Below, piece after piece: positions 18,642 through 28,164 of a DNA stretch of 64,000 nt. The DNA is taken from positions 434,001 through 498,000 of the forward strand of contig NZ_OY782870.1 of assembly GCF_963678545.1 (NCBI RefSeq). Reading direction: 5' to 3'. A program made the translations under genes and the position numbers. The notes under the pieces are model-generated. The model was given only the letters and a program-made list of their open reading frames with translations. It was not told where the DNA came from and ran no database searches. Positions within the stretch are counted from its first letter, which is position 1; every line of letters starts with the position of its first letter. Source of the stretch: an uncultured Methanomethylovorans sp. GTDB lineage: Archaea > Halobacteriota > Methanosarcinia > Methanosarcinales > Methanosarcinaceae.

Positions 18642-19392
18642 ACAAAGATACACCAATAATATAGTAAAGGCCATAGATGCCATAAGGCAGGGTAAAATGT
18701 TTCTACTTTTTGATGCCGAAGGTAGAGAAGCCGAAACAGACCTTACTATCCTTGCTCAGGCTGTGACGCCTGAAGATGTAAAAATTATGCGCAAGGATGG
18801 TGGCGGGCTTATATGCGTGGCTCTAGACCCTATAGCCTGCGAATACATGGATTTACCTTTTATGGCAGACGTAGTCCGTTCCGCTCACGAGTGCAGCAGT
18901 ACCCTTGGAACCACTGTAGAAAAGGGAGGAGACCTCCGGTATGATTCGCGTTCTTCTTTCTCGATTTGGGTAAATCATAGAAATACTCGCACCGGCATCC
19001 CGGACAATGATCGAGCCATTACCATAAAAAAGCTTGGAGATGTTGTCGAAAAAGTGCTTGCTGGAGAAAATGTGAACTTCGGTTCTGAATTCCGTACTCC
19101 TGGCCATGTTGCAACTCTTAGAGCAGCGAAAGGATTGATAAACGAGAGGCTGGGTCAGACTGAACTCTCTATTGCACTTGCCAAAATAGCCGATGTCACT
19201 CCGGCCATGGTGGTATGCGAGATGTTGGATGACAACACGGGAAGGGCCTTGTCCAAAGAAGATGCAAAAATCTATGCTGAAAAACACGGAATGATATTTA
19301 TAGAAGGCTCAGAGGTTATAGAAGCATACAAGATCTGGGCCTCGGCCACATCAATCCCATCGGAAAAAGAGATATACTACAATGTACATTAG
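18631..19392 (+). CDS. ribB: 3,4-dihydroxy-2-butanone-4-phosphate synthase
   Basis: It makes the four-carbon unit of the riboflavin ring from ribulose 5-phosphate. The metal/phosphate segment is FDAEGREAETDL (family DxEGRExExDL) near residue 29; RKDGGGLICVAL and RTPGHVATLRA are further family marks. 253 residues. It overlaps ribK by 11 bases and forms a flavin operon with it. It uses the rare TAG stop; read-through would run on into the tRNA-Pro gene and hit another TAG, so termination is the simple reading. Confidence 0.94.
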   Translation: MIGEQRYTNNIVKAIDAIRQGKMFLLFDAEGREAETDLTILAQAVTPEDVKIMRKDGGGLICVALDPIACEYMDLPFMADVVRSAHECSSTLGTTVEKGGDLRYDSRSSFSIWVNHRNTRTGIPDNDRAITIKKLGDVVEKVLAGENVNFGSEFRTPGHVATLRAAKGLINERLGQTELSIALAKIADVTPAMVVCEMLDDNTGRALSKEDAKIYAEKHGMIFIEGSEVIEAYKIWASATSIPSEKEIYYNVH

Positions 19393-19410
19393 GGTATGTT
19401 CGTCCCTTAT

Positions 19411-19485
19411 GGGGCCGTAGGGTAGCCTGGACCATCCTACTAGACTGGGGGTCTAGTGACTGGAGTTCAAATCTCCACGGCCCCA
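19411..19485 (+). tRNA. tRNA-Pro (GGG)
   Basis: The acceptor GGGGCCG (19411-19417) pairs with CGGCCCC (19478-19484), with discriminator A. The anticodon stem CTAGA/TCTAG closes the loop CTGGGGG with anticodon GGG. The T-arm TGGAG-TTCAAAT-CTCCA is intact. No CCA is encoded. It lies 18 bases after ribB. Confidence 0.95.
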
Positions 19486-19621
19486 TATATAATATTTCAT
19501 TTTATATTCTTATTTTGTCTGACACATCATAAACAGAAGACAGACATTTTTAGAAGCGACCTGCGACTTGAAGCTAATGATATGACACAAAAAAGAATTA
19601 AATTCATCCCGTTGATCATCT

Positions 19622-20041
19622 TCAAGGAATCAAGATGTCACTTATAGCATGAATAACACCATTGCTGCATTCGATATCTGGCTCTATTATACTGGCAGTG
19701 TCTACTACAACACCACCATCGTGTTTTATTTTCAAGTCATTACCACTTATGGTTTTTAGAGAATCGATTTTCTGGAGATCCTTGAGCATGTATTTGCCTT
19801 CAACAATATGATAATTTATGATTCCCATTAAGTATGGAGTATCACCAAAGGCTTCCTCAATGACCTCTTCAGGTATAACGTCAAATGCAGATTCCACCGG
19901 TGCAAAAATAGTAAAGGGACCAGTATTGCTATATTTATCAATTAATCCTAATACCTTTGCGGCCTTGAGAAGGGTCTGAAAAGACCTTTTTGTTTCTGCA
20001 GTCATTATTAGATTCTGTAGCTGTGCCATTGATAGCCCCAC
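19622..20041 (-). CDS. Fasciclin (FAS1) domain protein
   Basis: A single FAS1 domain covers the protein: FQTLLKAAKVLGLIDKYS, then the H1 motif GPFTIFAPVESAFDVIP, NYHIVEGKYML, and the H2-like NGVIHAISDILIP at the end. FAS1 domains are adhesion modules, but this one has no signal peptide or anchor, so it is probably cytoplasmic or leaderless. GTG 20041 gives 139 residues; ATG 20029 would shorten it by four. The ABC transporter gene is divergent, 65 bases away. The family call is firm, the role unknown. Confidence 0.85.
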   Translation of the reverse strand: MGLSMAQLQNLIMTAETKRSFQTLLKAAKVLGLIDKYSNTGPFTIFAPVESAFDVIPEEVIEEAFGDTPYLMGIINYHIVEGKYMLKDLQKIDSLKTISGNDLKIKHDGGVVVDTASIIEPDIECSNGVIHAISDILIP

Positions 20042-20106
20042 TATTAAGGAGGAAAGCTTCTGACATAAAGTTTTCGTAATTCAGTATCCCATCGAAAAGC
20101 ATAATA

Positions 20107-21048
20107 ATGCATCTTCCTCCTTATAATAAGGTGGTTGCAATAAATAAGATAATCAAAGCAGAGGATCTTGTTAAAAGATACGGCGAACTCACAGCTGTCG
20201 ATGGTGTAAGTTTTCATGTAACAGAAGGAGAGATTTTCGGCTTCCTTGGCCCCAACGGTGCAGGAAAGACCACCACCATGAAAATGATCCAATGTGTTTC
20301 ACCCAAGACGTCAGGTAAGCTTGAGGTTTTTGGCATGGACGTATCTGCTCATGAACGTGAAATAAAAAAGTATATGGGTGTTGTACCGCAGGAGAACAAT
20401 CTTGATCCAGATTTCACTGTGTACGAGAACCTTCGAAACTATTCCAGGTATTTTGATATTCCTAGAGAAGAGGCAGAGAAACGCATAGAAGAACTACTTG
20501 TTTTTGTTCAGCTTCTCGAAAAAAAGAACGTTATGACCGAATCTCTCTCAGGTGGAATGAAACGCCGATTGGTACTTGCCAGGGCATTATTGAATAATCC
20601 GCGGCTGATCATGCTTGATGAACCAACGGTTGGTCTTGATCCACAGGCTAGACACCTAATATGGGATAAACTGCAGTCTCTTAAAAAAAGAGGAGTCACT
20701 ATAGTGCTCACGACCCATTACCTGGATGAAGCCGAGAAATTATGTGACCGGCTTGTGGTTATGGATTCCAGAAAAATACTTGTGGATGGAGAACCCAGAC
20801 AGATCATAAAAGACAATATTGGAACTGGAGTGGTGGAAGTAGATAATCATCCTGAGATTGTGGAATGCTTACAAAAGAACGAAGCTAGCTATGAGGTGAT
20901 GGGAGACATCATAATAATATATACTAATGACCCAATGCATATTACGGAACAACTCAGCATGGAATGTGCCATGGACAAAATTACCACACGAAAAGCTACT
21001 CTTGAAGATGTATTCCTAAAACTCACAGGCAGAAAGCTGAGGGAGTGA
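20107..21048 (+). CDS. ABC-2 type transporter ATP-binding protein
   Basis: Complete ABC ATPase: Walker A GPNGAGKTT at 48-56, signature LSGGMKRRL, Walker B LIMLDEPTVGLDP and the H-loop TTHYLDEAEKL. The DrrA/NodI-like C-terminal extension (about 80 residues) is present. It energises the membrane permease encoded 4 bases downstream. The start is uncertain: the ATG gives an unusual MHLPPYNKVV, and GTG eight codons later follows the pattern of homologues better. The exported substrate is unknown. Confidence 0.9.
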   Translation: MHLPPYNKVVAINKIIKAEDLVKRYGELTAVDGVSFHVTEGEIFGFLGPNGAGKTTTMKMIQCVSPKTSGKLEVFGMDVSAHEREIKKYMGVVPQENNLDPDFTVYENLRNYSRYFDIPREEAEKRIEELLVFVQLLEKKNVMTESLSGGMKRRLVLARALLNNPRLIMLDEPTVGLDPQARHLIWDKLQSLKKRGVTIVLTTHYLDEAEKLCDRLVVMDSRKILVDGEPRQIIKDNIGTGVVEVDNHPEIVECLQKNEASYEVMGDIIIIYTNDPMHITEQLSMECAMDKITTRKATLEDVFLKLTGRKLRE

Positions 21049-21052
21049 AAGA

Positions 21053-21844
21053 TTGTCCTACTTGAGATATTTCCAAATTCCGGAACTGGACGGAAGGCTC
21101 TTAAAAGTCTGGTTGAGGAACAAAGATGTGTTCATGAAGAATGTTAAACTAAATTTTCTGCCACCTTTTCTGGAACCCATATTGTACTTGATGGCAATGG
21201 GATTTGGACTTGGTACCTTCGTGGATGAAATTGGTGGCGTGTCCTATGCACAATTTATAGCCCCTGCATTAATAGCAGTGTCTGTTATGTACGCTTCTTT
21301 CTTCGAGTGCACCTATGGCTCGTATGTAAGAATGTATTATCAAAAAACATTTGATGCCATTATAGCTACTCCACTGATCATAGAGGATGTGATCGCCGGC
21401 GAATTGTTCTGGGGAGCCACCCGTAGTACTATAAATGCCTTGGTAATGGTACCGGTGATTGCAGCCTTCGGACTAATTGATCTTAAATATGCGGCATTAA
21501 TAGTTCCCTTTGCGTTTTTGGGAGGGTTGCTTTTTGCATGCATAGGTATGTGCTTTACAGCAATCACACCTAATATCATGGCTCTTAATTACCCCGCTTT
21601 GTTATTCATTACACCTATGTTCCTGTTCAGCGGAACATTCTTCCCACTGGATGTGCTACCGGAACCCATGCAATACTTTGCACTGGCATTCCTGCCTTTA
21701 ACTCATGTCGTACGAGTGATAAGGACGCTTGCATACGGTAATTTAGAGTTTAGTTTGCTTTTAGATCTAGCTTGGATCTTAATGGCATCTGTGTTATTTT
21801 TTATACTGTCCATGAATCTCATGAAGAGAAAACTTATAGTCTGA
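21053..21844 (+). CDS. ABC-2 type transporter permease
   Basis: 263 residues with about six hydrophobic helices, including LPPFLEPILYLMAMGFGLG and the C-terminal LLDLAWILMASVLFFILSM; the ABC-2 signature region PLDVLPEPMQYFALAFLPLTHVVR is present before the last helix. It starts with TTG at 21053 behind GGGAGTGA, which overlaps the stop of the ATPase gene, so the two are coupled. It forms a two-gene exporter with the upstream ATPase; the lipoprotein gene downstream (48 bases) may be part of the same unit. Confidence 0.88.
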   Translation: MSYLRYFQIPELDGRLLKVWLRNKDVFMKNVKLNFLPPFLEPILYLMAMGFGLGTFVDEIGGVSYAQFIAPALIAVSVMYASFFECTYGSYVRMYYQKTFDAIIATPLIIEDVIAGELFWGATRSTINALVMVPVIAAFGLIDLKYAALIVPFAFLGGLLFACIGMCFTAITPNIMALNYPALLFITPMFLFSGTFFPLDVLPEPMQYFALAFLPLTHVVRVIRTLAYGNLEFSLLLDLAWILMASVLFFILSMNLMKRKLIV

Positions 21845-21891
21845 GAGTACTTGAAAGCGATATATTAAATTAATAATATGATAGTTGGTAT

Positions 21892-22791
21892 ATGATGAAT
21901 AGATCAATCTTGCTGATTGCCTGCTTCTTGGCAGTAATTTGCCTATCAGGGTGCGCAGATGTAGCAAAAACTCCAATAGCACCTAATTCTTCGATGTATG
22001 AATATGACGTATTTCTTAATGGAAGCCAACTTAACGGCAGTTTTGCAAGGACCAGTACTTTTTATCTATCTACAAATTCCAGTGTAAAAGCTGTGAACAT
22101 AATTGATAATGAGTCACTAATAGACATCATGCCTTTAGAAGATCTCACAAAAACGGATGCTGACATATTATCAAACATAGTTGTCATAGCCGATTATGCC
22201 AAAAATACTAATTCTTCTATCGATCTTTTCGAGAATTATTCAACACAACAAAATGTATCATCCCTTAACTACACTATCTCCGAAAAAGTACTGAAGGGAC
22301 AAAAGCATATCTACCTTAATTTCACTGAGCCTATCAGAGGTTATGTAGCATATACAATGACCTCATCTACTGGTCAGGAATTCCTCAACATCGCACAGAC
22401 ACCATCGATAGTTCGTGTCGTAATACCAGAGGGTTACACTACAGGTAATTTGTTGATCGGCAGGGCACGACCTAATCCAGACCAAATATATTATGATAAT
22501 TACGGAAGGATGAATCTGGTATGGTACAATATAGATACGGAGAAAAGTTCATTAGTAAACATATTTGAAACTACATTTAACACAGAAATTCAAGCACCTT
22601 CCAACATATTAACACTTATAGGAGTAAAGTTCTACAAAGAATCGGCACCCAGAGACCTTCTGATTGCCGGAGTAATATTAGGATCACTAGCTTTGATAGT
22701 AATTGTAGATTCTCTCAAGAAGAGAAGGAAATTAAGAAAACTGAGAGAACAGATAGAAGCTAGAGCGAATGGGAAAAAGCCACGAATATGA
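21892..22791 (+). CDS. Predicted lipoprotein with C-terminal membrane helix (DUF5803-like)
   Basis: The signal sequence ILLIACFLAVICLSGCAD carries a lipobox with Cys at about residue 21. An external domain of about 210 residues follows, then a transmembrane helix (LLIAGVILGSLALIVIVDSL, about residues 258-277) and a very basic tail. This layout matches archaeal DUF5803 proteins, though I cannot verify the family. Same strand and 48 bases behind the ABC permease, so possibly a partner of the exporter. ATG start at 21892. Confidence 0.6.
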   Translation: MMNRSILLIACFLAVICLSGCADVAKTPIAPNSSMYEYDVFLNGSQLNGSFARTSTFYLSTNSSVKAVNIIDNESLIDIMPLEDLTKTDADILSNIVVIADYAKNTNSSIDLFENYSTQQNVSSLNYTISEKVLKGQKHIYLNFTEPIRGYVAYTMTSSTGQEFLNIAQTPSIVRVVIPEGYTTGNLLIGRARPNPDQIYYDNYGRMNLVWYNIDTEKSSLVNIFETTFNTEIQAPSNILTLIGVKFYKESAPRDLLIAGVILGSLALIVIVDSLKKRRKLRKLREQIEARANGKKPRI

Positions 22792-22812
22792 TTCAATTTT
22801 TGATGTATTTAC

Positions 22813-23553
22813 CTATACATCAATTTTCATTCCATCGAATCCAAGAGGAAATTCTTTGGAGGCAATCTCATGTGGTGCAAAATAATGGCTAAGATGAGTA
22901 AAAACAACCCTTTTTGCACCAATCGACTTCGCCAAGTCTAGTGCCTCTTCAGAATTCATGTGCTTTTTAACTTCCACAGTTGGAGGTACTATTGCATCGG
23001 CGATTAACAGATCAGGAGAGCTGATAAGTTCAAGGCTCCTGGAACAAATATTACGCTGTGTATCCCCCGTAATGACTACTTTTTTAGTACCTTCTTTAAT
23101 CATTACTCCAACAGGCCTCTTAGCCGGAGGATGCACCACTTCGAAAAGCGTAAATTCCAAACCTATGAGCAAAAAAGGACTGTACATTTGTACTTCATGA
23201 CGCTGAGGATGCATGAAATGCAGGTAGTCCAGGATGTAATCCAAAGTCTCTTTTATTCCAAATATATCCACATTGTACTGTACCCTGTGAAACTCAGCAA
23301 AACCTGCAAAATGATCATAATGCGTGTGGGTCCAGATAACCCCATCAACATGCCGGATACCGTTACCAAGTAGCTGGGTCCGCAAATCAGGCCCTGTATC
23401 CACAAGCACCTTTCCTTTTTCTGATTCCACGAGGATTGAAAACCTTGTCCTCATGCTGCGTCCGCCACTGTGGGCATCCATACAGGTTGGGCATGTACAT
23501 CCTATAACAGGAGTACCGGGAGCATCGCCTGTACCCAGAAGAGTGATCTTCAT
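22813..23553 (-). CDS. Metallo-beta-lactamase-fold phosphodiesterase (PhnP-like)
   Basis: The metal-binding motif THTHYDHFAGF (HxHxDH) lies at about residues 95-105, with VDTGPDLRTQL before it and the later ITGDTQRN and FTHLSHYF ligands. The N-terminal MKITLLGTGDAPGTPVIGCTCPTC, with a CxCxxC, is characteristic of PhnP/phosphoribosyl cyclic phosphate diesterase-like enzymes. Cytoplasmic. The stop is TAG without a near second stop. It follows the AAA ATPase gene by 5 bases and is likely cotranscribed. Exact substrate uncertain. Confidence 0.82.
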   Translation of the reverse strand: MKITLLGTGDAPGTPVIGCTCPTCMDAHSGGRSMRTRFSILVESEKGKVLVDTGPDLRTQLLGNGIRHVDGVIWTHTHYDHFAGFAEFHRVQYNVDIFGIKETLDYILDYLHFMHPQRHEVQMYSPFLLIGLEFTLFEVVHPPAKRPVGVMIKEGTKKVVITGDTQRNICSRSLELISSPDLLIADAIVPPTVEVKKHMNSEEALDLAKSIGAKRVVFTHLSHYFAPHEIASKEFPLGFDGMKIDV

Positions 23554-23558
23554 ATGTG

Positions 23559-24836
23559 TTAGACCTGATCGGAATATTCATCTGTTTTCATAACTGCCCT
23601 TTCGTTGAATGAATCAACCGCATTAAGCATATCCTGCTGGGTTAGTTCAGTCCTTTCCTCGATGAGAGCAGTAAGTACACTTTCCCTGATGACCATCCGT
23701 AAATCAGATCCACTATATCCTTTAGTAAGAGCCGCTATCTCAAAGTTATCAAATTTACCAGAAATGGACTTTGTGATTATATCAAGAATGCGCTTTCTCA
23801 TGTCCTCATCTGGTAGCGGGAAGTTCATAATCTCATCAAATCTTCTCCAAGCTGCAGAATCCAACATCCTTGGATGGTTCGTAGCTGCCATGAGCAACAC
23901 TCCATCCCGCGGGAGACTTATGTCATCAATGGCCTTGAGCAGAGTATTGACAGCCCTCTTCAAAGCTGCATGCTCGTCGGATGTACGTGTTTTGGCAACA
24001 AAATCAAATTCATCTATAAACAGAATGCAAGGGTTCAGCCTTTTTGCAAGAGCGAAAACTCTGTCTATGTTCTTTGCTGTTTCTCCCAGATACTGATCAG
24101 TGATCATGGAGAGCTTAACCTCGACAAAAGGTATTGCAAGACGTTCAGACATTGCCCTTGCAACACTTGTCTTGCCAGTTCCCGGTGGACCAACCATGAG
24201 AATTTTTCCGATGTCATACAGGCCTATTTTATTGAGGTAATCCCTGTATTGAATGGCCTTTACGATCTTCTCTACCTCACCCTCCTGTTCTTTGGTGAGC
24301 ACAAGATCTTTTAAAGGCTGGACAATATCTTCAGGGGCCTTGATGTGGACAAGCTTAAGCATATCGTCGCCCCCTTCCTCAGCAGCAATGGCATTTACCA
24401 AAGACTCAACCCACTCCCTGTCAACTTCCTTCGGCTTAATCTTGCTGCGAGTATCAGCATAATTTACACCTTCCAGCTTCTTCTTCTCATAGTAATATGC
24501 CAGACAGGGGTTGTGCGCAATCTTTTCGAGTGCTCCTTCCCTTTTTTCAAACCAATCAGCAGCTACTTCAAAGGCCGTGAGACGAACACGGAAATCATGG
24601 TCATTTGCATCTATGAACGGCAGTGACCTTATCTCACCCTTAAGCTCCTTTATCTCAAAGAGTTTTTCTATATCCGAATTAGAAACAGAGAGAGGTCTGG
24701 GGACTGTTCTTTTTTCCCGGCTCCAGTAATTCTTCCTCACATTTTTTGGAAGATCATTTAGTTCTAGTTCCGGGTATTTGTTAAATATATGAGTGGTAAG
24801 CAAAAGCTCAACTATGTCAAGAGTTATGTCTGCCAT
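23559..24836 (-). CDS. AAA-family ATPase, archaeal
   Basis: A single AAA module occupies roughly residues 190-400: Walker A VGPPGTGKTSVARAM, Walker B CILFIDEFDFVAKTR, sensor 1 LLMAATNHPRML and the arginine-finger region AWRRFDEIMNFPLP. The N-terminal 180 residues are unlike Cdc48 or proteasomal ATPase domains and contain KIKPKEVDREWVESLVNAI. It is probably a hexameric remodelling ATPase. The metallo-beta-lactamase gene starts 5 bases downstream, so the pair may act together; that is inference. Confidence 0.85.
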   Translation of the reverse strand: MADITLDIVELLLTTHIFNKYPELELNDLPKNVRKNYWSREKRTVPRPLSVSNSDIEKLFEIKELKGEIRSLPFIDANDHDFRVRLTAFEVAADWFEKREGALEKIAHNPCLAYYYEKKKLEGVNYADTRSKIKPKEVDREWVESLVNAIAAEEGGDDMLKLVHIKAPEDIVQPLKDLVLTKEQEGEVEKIVKAIQYRDYLNKIGLYDIGKILMVGPPGTGKTSVARAMSERLAIPFVEVKLSMITDQYLGETAKNIDRVFALAKRLNPCILFIDEFDFVAKTRTSDEHAALKRAVNTLLKAIDDISLPRDGVLLMAATNHPRMLDSAAWRRFDEIMNFPLPDEDMRKRILDIITKSISGKFDNFEIAALTKGYSGSDLRMVIRESVLTALIEERTELTQQDMLNAVDSFNERAVMKTDEYSDQV

Positions 24837-24947
24837 GTTTTAACCGATCAAAAGTGTTCTGTATTTTCAGAAGTCCATCGCTTGGACATCTTACATAAGT
24901 GCTCTTTTTTAATAAGCTTTTGTATAATTATAACTGAAACTAGAAAA

Positions 24948-25439
24948 TCAGACTTTCTTAATCCTTCCTTTTGCAGGAAAGTATATATCTCCGGCTTCCA
25001 GCAACCTGGCAATCACCTTCGTGACCACATCCTTATCAATATCCAATGATGTGCATTTCTCTTCCAATTCTTCCATACTCATTTCACCCTGATAATTAAT
25101 GTTCTCAAGTATGATTGTAGCAGGATCCCTACTACGAATTTTCCTGACATTACCAATTTCAGTTAAACAAATGTCAACGACAGAACTGTTGTTTTGAGAT
25201 ATATTACACTGGAAACTCTGTGTATGGGTTGTATGTATAGACCCATTTGCTCTTAGCTTTGCCTGTATCAAAGTGCGAGCCCTGACCGCATCCTCACGAC
25301 CCTCAGAGGTGTTTAGCAATTGAAGCTTTCTTACCTGCAACCTGGCACCGCACATATGGCATTGTACGGTCCTAGAAGTACCCACTTCTATTATCTGTGC
25401 ATACAGCTTGCATTTAGTACATACTATTACCCCGTACAT
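24948..25439 (-). CDS. Zinc-ribbon plus winged-helix protein (DUF5817-like)
   Basis: The N-terminus has a four-Cys zinc ribbon, CTKCKLYAQIIEVG with CHMCGARL (about residues 6-35), then a basic helical region, and a C-terminal winged-helix-like segment (ISYQGEMSMEELEEKCTSLDI type, residues about 110-160). This layout matches DUF5817-type archaeal proteins, thought to bind nucleic acid. ATG 25439 gives the natural start MYGVIVCTKC; a TTG/ATG further upstream would add seven residues. It is divergent from rimI across 54 bases. Confidence 0.7.
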   Translation of the reverse strand: MYGVIVCTKCKLYAQIIEVGTSRTVQCHMCGARLQVRKLQLLNTSEGREDAVRARTLIQAKLRANGSIHTTHTQSFQCNISQNNSSVVDICLTEIGNVRKIRSRDPATIILENINYQGEMSMEELEEKCTSLDIDKDVVTKVIARLLEAGDIYFPAKGRIKKV

Positions 25440-25493
25440 CGTAAACACTTCGGATGCCAACTATAAATAGTGTACTGCTCATAAAGACCGAAG

Positions 25494-25919
25494 ATGCACC
25501 TTATACGCAAGGCACAAGAAGAAGACATATCGGGAATAATTACCATAGAAGAACTATCATTTCCTGTACCTTGGCCCGACTTTCTCTTCAGGGCTAATCT
25601 GAATAATCCTGGTTTTATGGTATACGAAGAGCAAAAAAAGATATTCGGATATGTCATACTGGGAATATTTATGAATAATGCACACTTGCTAAGCATTGCA
25701 GTGCATCCTGCATATCGAAGACATAGAATAGGATCATTACTGTTGGAAAAGTGTATGCATCTTGCCCTATATTATGGGTATGAGACCATGACCCTTGAAG
25801 TCAGAGAAAAGAACCTGGAAGAACAGAAATTCTACCGGACACATGGATTCAAGGAAAAAGAAATAATAGCCGGATACTATCTTGATGACAATGCTGTGAG
25901 AATGCAGCGCAAAATATGA
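25494..25919 (+). CDS. rimI: Ribosomal-protein alanine N-acetyltransferase (RimI/Ard1-like)
   Basis: GNAT acetyltransferase of 141 residues. The acetyl-CoA-binding motif is AVHPAYRRHRIGSLLLEKC (R/QxxGxG/A), and the C-terminal EQKFYRTHGFKEKEIIAGYY is typical of RimI. In archaea the orthologue acetylates N-termini of many proteins. It converges with the cis-prenyltransferase-like gene; the two stop codons are adjacent with no spacer (25919/25920). Confidence 0.88.
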   Translation: MHLIRKAQEEDISGIITIEELSFPVPWPDFLFRANLNNPGFMVYEEQKKIFGYVILGIFMNNAHLLSIAVHPAYRRHRIGSLLLEKCMHLALYYGYETMTLEVREKNLEEQKFYRTHGFKEKEIIAGYYLDDNAVRMQRKI

Positions 25920-26594
25920 TTATTTTCCATATCTTCTCTGTCTTTTGCGAAAATCCCGAAGAATTCTTAACAGATCGATTTTCCTGAAGCCTCCCCAATT
26001 AACATCTGTGAAGAAAAGTTCTGAATATACAGATTGCCATATCATGAAATCTGAGAGATGCTTACCTCCGGCTCTTATTACGATGTCAGGTTCATGTTTC
26101 AACATAAGGTAAGATTCGATGGTCTTTTCTTCAATTCTGCCTGGACTAATTTTTTTCGTTTTCACATCTTCGAGTATGTTTCTTACAGCCTTTGTAATCT
26201 CACTGCGTCCACCAAAATCAATCACCATATGAACCATAAGCTTTGAGCTATTTCTTGTCTTGACAGTATCCCCTGTGGCGTTATATACCTCAAAACCAAT
26301 TTCTTTTGGGAGCTGGTCCATTAGCAAGCTAAGAGGATCTATCAGACTGGCCATCATTGCTGAACGAAGATCCTCTTCGGTGTCCAGCACATCCACATAT
26401 ATGCTTATAACTTTGATGTTCAGTTCCAAACACCAAAGAATATATGTTCTTACTTTATCCATCCCATTCTCATAAAGCAGGTCACTCTCTGATATTACCA
26501 GAGTGAGATTTCCAGGAATGGAGTCTGGAGTACGAGATAGATCTCTAAAGAGATACTTTTCGTATACTGAACTGAATAGACCTATATATTTCAT
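25920..26594 (-). CDS. Non-catalytic (NgBR/Nus1-type) cis-prenyltransferase subunit
   Basis: The C-terminal part is recognisable undecaprenyl-diphosphate-synthase fold: VIDFGGRSEITKAV, then DIVIRAGGKHLSDFMIWQSV and SELFFTDVNWGGF, ending RQRRYGK. However, the N-terminal catalytic loop (DGNGRWA, with the catalytic Asp) is absent, replaced by ISESDLLYENGMDKV, and the later GExRxS motif has lost its Glu and Arg. The C-terminal RxG (RYG), needed in trans by partner subunits, is kept. This matches the accessory subunit of the heteromeric cis-prenyltransferase described in Methanosarcina mazei for glycosyl carrier lipid synthesis. The catalytic partner is not in the window. Confidence 0.8.
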   Translation of the reverse strand: MKYIGLFSSVYEKYLFRDLSRTPDSIPGNLTLVISESDLLYENGMDKVRTYILWCLELNIKVISIYVDVLDTEEDLRSAMMASLIDPLSLLMDQLPKEIGFEVYNATGDTVKTRNSSKLMVHMVIDFGGRSEITKAVRNILEDVKTKKISPGRIEEKTIESYLMLKHEPDIVIRAGGKHLSDFMIWQSVYSELFFTDVNWGGFRKIDLLRILRDFRKRQRRYGK

Positions 26595-26620
26595 GTATAC
26601 AGCTGTTGTTATTCATTTTG

Positions 26621-27802
26621 TTACTTTGCCGTGGAGACAATCTTTACTACTGAACCATTTGCAAGCTCATGTTTTTCTCCCAATCTCATCTTAGTCTTTG
26701 CATCCACTGCATATAAGAAACCATCACCAATATCAGAGTGGACCTTGTACGCAAGCTGATGGGCACTGGAACCTCGTTTCATGAGAAATGCATCCGGGAG
26801 CATTTTTCCATGTTTATCTGTCCATTTACCTTCATCTTCCACAGGATAGACCACTATCAGATCAAGCAATTCAAATACGGCTTTATTAATGCAGTCCTGA
26901 ATGCCCGTATTGTGCATTTTATGCAAGAAGCTGCGAATACTCTCGAGTGCCTTTTGCTGTACAGGACTTAGATTTTGGGCAACTATGGAAAAGTCGCTGT
27001 CACCAAGGTCATACTTGATCGCACCGGATTTAGAAGCGGATCGTAGGGCCAGCTCTGCAGCAGCACTTGTAGGTACAACAATTCCACCAATTGCTTTTAA
27101 TTTATCTAAGTTTTGAATTGGTGCAATATCGGCTTTATTGGCTGCAATGATCATAGGCTTGCTGATCAGTCTTATCTTATCGCACAAAAGTATTATTTCT
27201 TCATCATTCCATTTGGTGATGATGGGATCAAGCTTTGTTATCAGAAGGGCTTCAATTACCTGTGATTCCTCAACTCCTGCACCTGCTAGCTGCTCTGCCA
27301 ATACTCTTTCAATTTTCAGGTTTTCTCCTTGGATCTTACGGGATATTTTCTGCCAATTGCGTTTGAGTATACCCACCATCCACATGGTGATCTCGTGATT
27401 GAGGAAGTTCACATCTTCCAGTGGGTCATGGGATCCGACCTCAATAGGATTTCCTTCTATATCAGTAGACCCTGCAGCATCTATTACATGGATGATGGCC
27501 TGAGCCTGCCTGAGATCATCAAGAAAAGTGTTTCCAAGGCCTTTACCCATATGCGCATCAGGTACAAGGCCCGCAACATCTATGAGTTCTATGGGGACAT
27601 AACGTACCCCATCTATACAGTTGCCACATCTGTGATCTCTTTCTGTGCATGGACATTTAGTCCTTACATAGGTGACTCCTTTGTTAGGATGAATAGTAGT
27701 AAACGGATAATTCGCTATTTCTACATCTGCGAGAGTGGAAGCTTTAAAAAACGTGGATTTCCCAGAATTGGGTTTTCCTGCAAGTCCTATGGTCATCGAC
27801 AT
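26621..27802 (-). CDS. YchF/Obg-like GTPase, archaeal
   Basis: G1 motif [10 protein letters not shown] near residue 9, G3 [25 protein letters not shown], and G4 AANKADIAP are present. The G4 is NKAD as in Obg/DRG rather than the NxxE of ATP-specific YchF, so it is GTP-specific by sequence. An inserted cysteine cluster ([13 protein letters not shown], about residues 50-62) is found in archaeal members. A TGS domain ends the protein. It probably acts in ribosome-linked regulation. The gene ends 26 bases upstream of the prenyltransferase-like gene on the same strand. Confidence 0.9.
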   Translation of the reverse strand: MSMTIGLAGKPNSGKSTFFKASTLADVEIANYPFTTIHPNKGVTYVRTKCPCTERDHRCGNCIDGVRYVPIELIDVAGLVPDAHMGKGLGNTFLDDLRQAQAIIHVIDAAGSTDIEGNPIEVGSHDPLEDVNFLNHEITMWMVGILKRNWQKISRKIQGENLKIERVLAEQLAGAGVEESQVIEALLITKLDPIITKWNDEEIILLCDKIRLISKPMIIAANKADIAPIQNLDKLKAIGGIVVPTSAAAELALRSASKSGAIKYDLGDSDFSIVAQNLSPVQQKALESIRSFLHKMHNTGIQDCINKAVFELLDLIVVYPVEDEGKWTDKHGKMLPDAFLMKRGSSAHQLAYKVHSDIGDGFLYAVDAKTKMRLGEKHELANGSVVKIVSTAK

Positions 27803-27925
27803 AATCCATTAAATCCGCTTGTCAGGATTTAACTTTTTTTGATCACAAAGGATTAGTAGTCTTGAATTTAACATGATCCACCAACAAACTTTTATCCCAA
27901 TAGTACATTAGACATGAAACCAGTT

Positions 27926-27997
27926 GTCCCGATAGGGTAGTGGATATCCTTGAGGCCTGCGGAGCCTTAGACTCGAGTTCAAGTCTCGGTCGGGACG
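27926..27997 (+). tRNA. tRNA-Arg (GCG)
   Basis: The acceptor GTCCCGA (27926-27932) pairs with TCGGGAC (27990-27996), discriminator G. The anticodon stem GAGGC/GCCTT encloses CTGCGGA, giving anticodon GCG. T-arm TCGAG-TTCAAGT-CTCGG. No encoded CCA and no intron. Confidence 0.94.
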
Positions 27998-28164
27998 TTA
28001 ACACTTCGCTTCACCATTTGATAGAAATTTAGAATGGTGGAGTGGCTTTTTTTGGTATTAGAGAATTAGAGGGTAAAACATAAATAGATAATTATATAAT
28101 AGTCTATTTATTATTTTACTGGATTTTACTTTTGCAAATATATTTAAAACGTTGAGGCAAATTG

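Noticed and set aside
18631..19420. TAG stop of ribB as a pyrrolysine codon
   Set aside because: The protein already has normal family length and read-through would enter the tRNA-Pro gene and meet another TAG.
19456..19647. Open frame starting inside the tRNA-Pro gene
   Set aside because: It begins in the tRNA T-arm region and runs through AT-rich spacer; no ribosome site and no family resemblance.
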